Source of the DNA: Pseudomonadales bacterium | GTDB taxonomy: Bacteria; Pseudomonadota; Gammaproteobacteria; Pseudomonadales; Azotimanducaceae | DNA: 64,000 nt | Assembly: GCA_028285415.1 (NCBI GenBank) | Contig: JANQPF010000005.1 | Span: forward strand, 248,001 to 312,000 | Direction of reading: 5' to 3' | Shown: one piece after another, positions 61,687-64,000 of the stretch | Position numbering within the stretch: the first letter of the stretch is position 1 | Layout: each line of letters begins with the position of its first letter | Notes under the pieces: model-generated | Seen by the model: only the letters and a program-made list of their open reading frames with translations | Told to the model about the DNA's origin: nothing | The model's database searches: none | Translations under genes and position numbers: made by a program

Positions 61687-63768
61687 ATGACTATACCCAC
61701 CCAACGGACACTGGTGCTGTTGACCTGTGCGTGTCTTGCCGCGCCCGTTGCGGCCGTCGAAACGGCCGATCCAGGATACATCGAAGAGGTGATCGTCACC
61801 GCCGAGTTTCGCGACACGGGCGTCAGCAGTCTGCCCGCCAGCGTATCGGTCATTCGCCCCAATACCGGCGGGACGACGGTCACCCACCTCGAGGAGGTCC
61901 TGGCGCAGGCGCCGAACGTCAATTTTGCAAGCGGCGCTTCCCGCGGTCGCTTCATTCAGGTGCGCGGCATCGGTGAGCGTGGCCAGTTCTCCGAGCCGCT
62001 CAACTCGTCCGTGGGATTGATTGTCGACGGAGTGGACCTCAGCGGCGTGGGTACAGCGGCAACGCTCTTCGACGTGCAGCAGGTAGAAGTGCTGCGCGGG
62101 CCTCAGGGCACGCTCTATGGCGCTAACGCGCTTGCTGGTCTGATCAACGTGGTGACGCCTGATCCAACGACCACCCACACGGGTTCGCTGCGCTTCGATG
62201 CCGGTGATTACAGCGCGCTGGGATTCGGCGGTGTCTTGTCAGGTCCGGTGAGCGAGAGCGCCGGTTACCGAATCGCCGTGCAGCAGTATTCGGATGACGG
62301 CTTCATGGAAAACCGCTTTCTCGGCCGGGACGACACGGACAACCACGACGAGACCACCCTGCGCGGTAAGTTCGTCTGGCAGCAGGGCGAGCGCACGGAG
62401 TGGGCGCTGGTACTTGGACGCGTGGACGTCGACAACGGCTACGATGCGTTTTCGCTCGACAATGACCGCAATACGTTCTCCGATGAGCCCGGACAGGATA
62501 AACAGACGACGGACTACGGCGCGTTGAGCGTGAGTACCGATGCCGGTGAGCGAGCTGAGTTCGAAGCGTCTCTCACGTATGCCCGCAGCGACATTGACTA
62601 CGGCTACGATGAAGACTGGACCTTCACCGGTTTTGATCCAATCGGTTATACGTCAACGGACCAGTACGAACGGGAGCGGGAAACCACAACCGCAGAGGCG
62701 CGATGGCTGTCGAAGCCAGGGCAGGGATTTGCTGCAGGCACCTGGGACTGGGTGTTTGGCCTCTACGCGCTGAAGCAGGATGTGGAATTGGACCGTAATT
62801 GGACTTTCAATTTTGGCCCATTTGCAAGCGACTTCGATTTTCAAAGATTGGCGGTCTATGGTGAGGTCAGTCGTCCGCTAGGTGACGTATGGCGACTGAC
62901 GTTGGGTGCGCGGGCAGAACGCCACACCTCGAGCTATGACGACACCTTCGGCGTGTCGTTTGATCCGGACGACAATCTTTTCGGCGCGCGTGTGCGGTTG
63001 GAGCGCGAGCTGGCCGGCGGCGGGCTTCTGTACGGCGGCATCACGCAGGGTTACAAAGCAGGAGGTTTCAATCTTAATGGCACCCTCCCGGCAGATCTGC
63101 GGGAATATGACCCTGAAACCCTCTGGAACGTCGAGGTGGGTTACAAGGTGCGTTATCTCGACGACCGCCTGGGCCTGCGCACGGCCGTCTTCCGCATGCA
63201 GCGCGATGACATTCAGATATCCACGTCCACCGAGCGTGACCTTCCGAATAGTCCTTCAACCGAGTTCATCGTCTACACCGGCAACGCGGCCGAAGGTTTC
63301 AATCAGGGCGTCGAGATTGAGCTCGACTTTGCGGTGAACGAGCGCCTCGAGCTTTTCGCCAACATTGGCCTTCTTGATACGGAATACCAGGACTACATCG
63401 ACAACAGCGGCCGCGATCTCGACGGGCGCGATCAGGCGCATGCCCCGAACTTTCAGTTTTTTGTGGGTGGTGAGCTCGCGCTGACTGAGCGCCTGCGTGC
63501 GCGGCTGGAACTCGAGGGCAAGGACGAGTACTACTTTTCAGCCAGTCATGACACCCGCTCTGATGCGTATGAGCTCGTGAACGCCAGCGTCACTTACTCG
63601 GGCGATCGCTGGGGGATGACCCTGTGGGCGCGCAACCTGACCGACGAAGACTATTTCGTGCGCGGGTTTTTCTTCGGTAACGACCCGCGGGACTTCTACA
63701 CGGCGCGACCGTTCACGCAGCTGGGTGAGCCGCGTCAGGTTGGCGTCTCGGTGAGGGTCGACTTCTGA
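61687..63768 (+). CDS. TonB-dependent receptor under TPP control
   Basis: This 693-residue outer-membrane receptor has a signal peptide at about 1-23, then a TonB-box-like EEVIVTAEF, a plug domain with LPASVSVIRPN, QVRGIGERG and VEVLRGPQGTLYGANALAGLINVVT (about 135-160). A 22-strand-type barrel ends PRQVGVSVRVDF. It imports a scarce ligand using TonB energy. The TPP riboswitch directly upstream points to thiamine or a thiamine precursor as the ligand; this is inference from regulation. GAGGAG 8 nt upstream fixes ATG 61687. No other thiamine genes are visible. Confidence 0.9.
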   Translation: MTIPTQRTLVLLTCACLAAPVAAVETADPGYIEEVIVTAEFRDTGVSSLPASVSVIRPNTGGTTVTHLEEVLAQAPNVNFASGASRGRFIQVRGIGERGQFSEPLNSSVGLIVDGVDLSGVGTAATLFDVQQVEVLRGPQGTLYGANALAGLINVVTPDPTTTHTGSLRFDAGDYSALGFGGVLSGPVSESAGYRIAVQQYSDDGFMENRFLGRDDTDNHDETTLRGKFVWQQGERTEWALVLGRVDVDNGYDAFSLDNDRNTFSDEPGQDKQTTDYGALSVSTDAGERAEFEASLTYARSDIDYGYDEDWTFTGFDPIGYTSTDQYERERETTTAEARWLSKPGQGFAAGTWDWVFGLYALKQDVELDRNWTFNFGPFASDFDFQRLAVYGEVSRPLGDVWRLTLGARAERHTSSYDDTFGVSFDPDDNLFGARVRLERELAGGGLLYGGITQGYKAGGFNLNGTLPADLREYDPETLWNVEVGYKVRYLDDRLGLRTAVFRMQRDDIQISTSTERDLPNSPSTEFIVYTGNAAEGFNQGVEIELDFAVNERLELFANIGLLDTEYQDYIDNSGRDLDGRDQAHAPNFQFFVGGELALTERLRARLELEGKDEYYFSASHDTRSDAYELVNASVTYSGDRWGMTLWARNLTDEDYFVRGFFFGNDPRDFYTARPFTQLGEPRQVGVSVRVDF

Positions 63769-63769
63769 G

Positions 63770-64000
63770 TCAGGATGCTTCGGCGTCCGCCGCGCGTTCC
63801 TGGGCAACAAGCTCGTCCACGACGCGCAATGCACGGCGCTGACCGCCAACCGTCATGCGCACGAGGTACTTGCCGGCGACCACGAGGGACGGCGTGCTCG
63901 TGATGTTGAACTCGCGGGCTTCGCGATCCGCCTCACGCATCGCCTGGCGGACGTCGGGTGAGCTGAAACCTTCGATGAACGCTTCGCGGGTGATACCGCG
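63770..64000 (-). CDS. dsbA: DsbA-like thiol-disulfide oxidoreductase, C-terminal part
   Basis: The last 77 codons of a minus-strand gene, cut at the window edge, are visible. The segment AREFNITSTPSLVVAGKYLV contains the cis-Pro loop (TPS) of the thioredoxin fold, followed by the last helix with LRVVDELVAQERA. This is the typical end of DsbA, the periplasmic disulfide-forming enzyme. The CxxC active site would be outside the window. The gene is convergent with the TonB receptor and ends 1 nt from its stop. Confidence 0.8.
   Translation of the reverse strand, partial: RGITREAFIEGFSSPDVRQAMREADREAREFNITSTPSLVVAGKYLVRMTVGGQRRALRVVDELVAQERAADAEAS

Noticed and set aside
1-64000. CRISPR arrays, tRNA or rRNA genes, insertion sequences, integrase or phage genes
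   Set aside because: None seen by eye in the gaps or among the genes.

Overview
The window reads as high-G+C chromosome from a free-living, probably marine, aerobic gammaproteobacterium. Support for this comes from glcDEF, GrdB-like and TonB-dependent proteins, PyrC, a PBP1b-type MrcB, DsbA, YidD, several beta-barrel proteins ending in aromatic residues, and many acyl-CoA/MFS genes. Genus cannot be fixed from the sequence alone. No tRNA, rRNA, insertion sequence, prophage or CRISPR array was seen. Genes are tightly packed and no stretch over about 300 bases lacks a gene.

Layout. 1-0.8 kb: minus-strand envelope-stress-like cluster (small membrane protein, PspC, truncated lipoprotein) behind a sigma54-like promoter. 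1.0-7.1 kb: acyl-CoA synthetase, diguanylate cyclase, and a methyltransferase / GPH sugar symporter / aldo-keto reductase operon. 7.1-9.3 kb: small unknown protein, MFS transporter, Dps. 9.3-15.3 kb: a two-component system divergent from an exosortase fused to an EpsI-like domain and its adjacent PEP-CTERM-tailed VIT/VWA protein. This is the most system-like locus in the window. 15.4-19.7 kb: RND efflux pair. 19.8-24.4 kb: sulfatase, a GrdB-family selenoprotein with an in-frame UGA and a SECIS-like hairpin, amidohydrolase and DUF3187 outer-membrane protein. 24.5-28.7 kb: two thioesterases divergent from a medium/long-chain CoA ligase, plus an MFS transporter and a DUF4870 protein. 28.8-34.7 kb: FAD oxidoreductase, amidohydrolase, M1-like peptidase and DUF6702 protein. 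34.7-38.1 kb: nitronate-monooxygenase-like protein, an orphan Tat-type Rieske protein and a TPR/TolB-like membrane protein. 38.1-48.4 kb: one 3422-residue surface protein with nine tandem repeats, two OmpA domains and a C-terminal barrel. 48.6-54.9 kb: pyrC, RidA, an outer-membrane protein and glcDEF. 54.9-61.4 kb: MFS transporter, TM2-like protein, YidD, DUF4177, GNAT, TPR lipoprotein, PBP1b and DUF4126. 61.5-64 kb: TPP riboswitch controlling a TonB-dependent receptor, then the end of dsbA.

How the genes work together. The two-component system probably senses an envelope condition and controls production and processing of a single surface VIT/VWA protein by its own exosortase. The TPP element implies the TonB receptor imports thiamine or a thiamine precursor. 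GlcDEF oxidises glycolate. The acyl-CoA ligases and hotdog thioesterases set up a small acyl-CoA activation and hydrolysis module. Many genes are housekeeping or envelope biogenesis (PBP1b, YidD, DsbA, PyrC).
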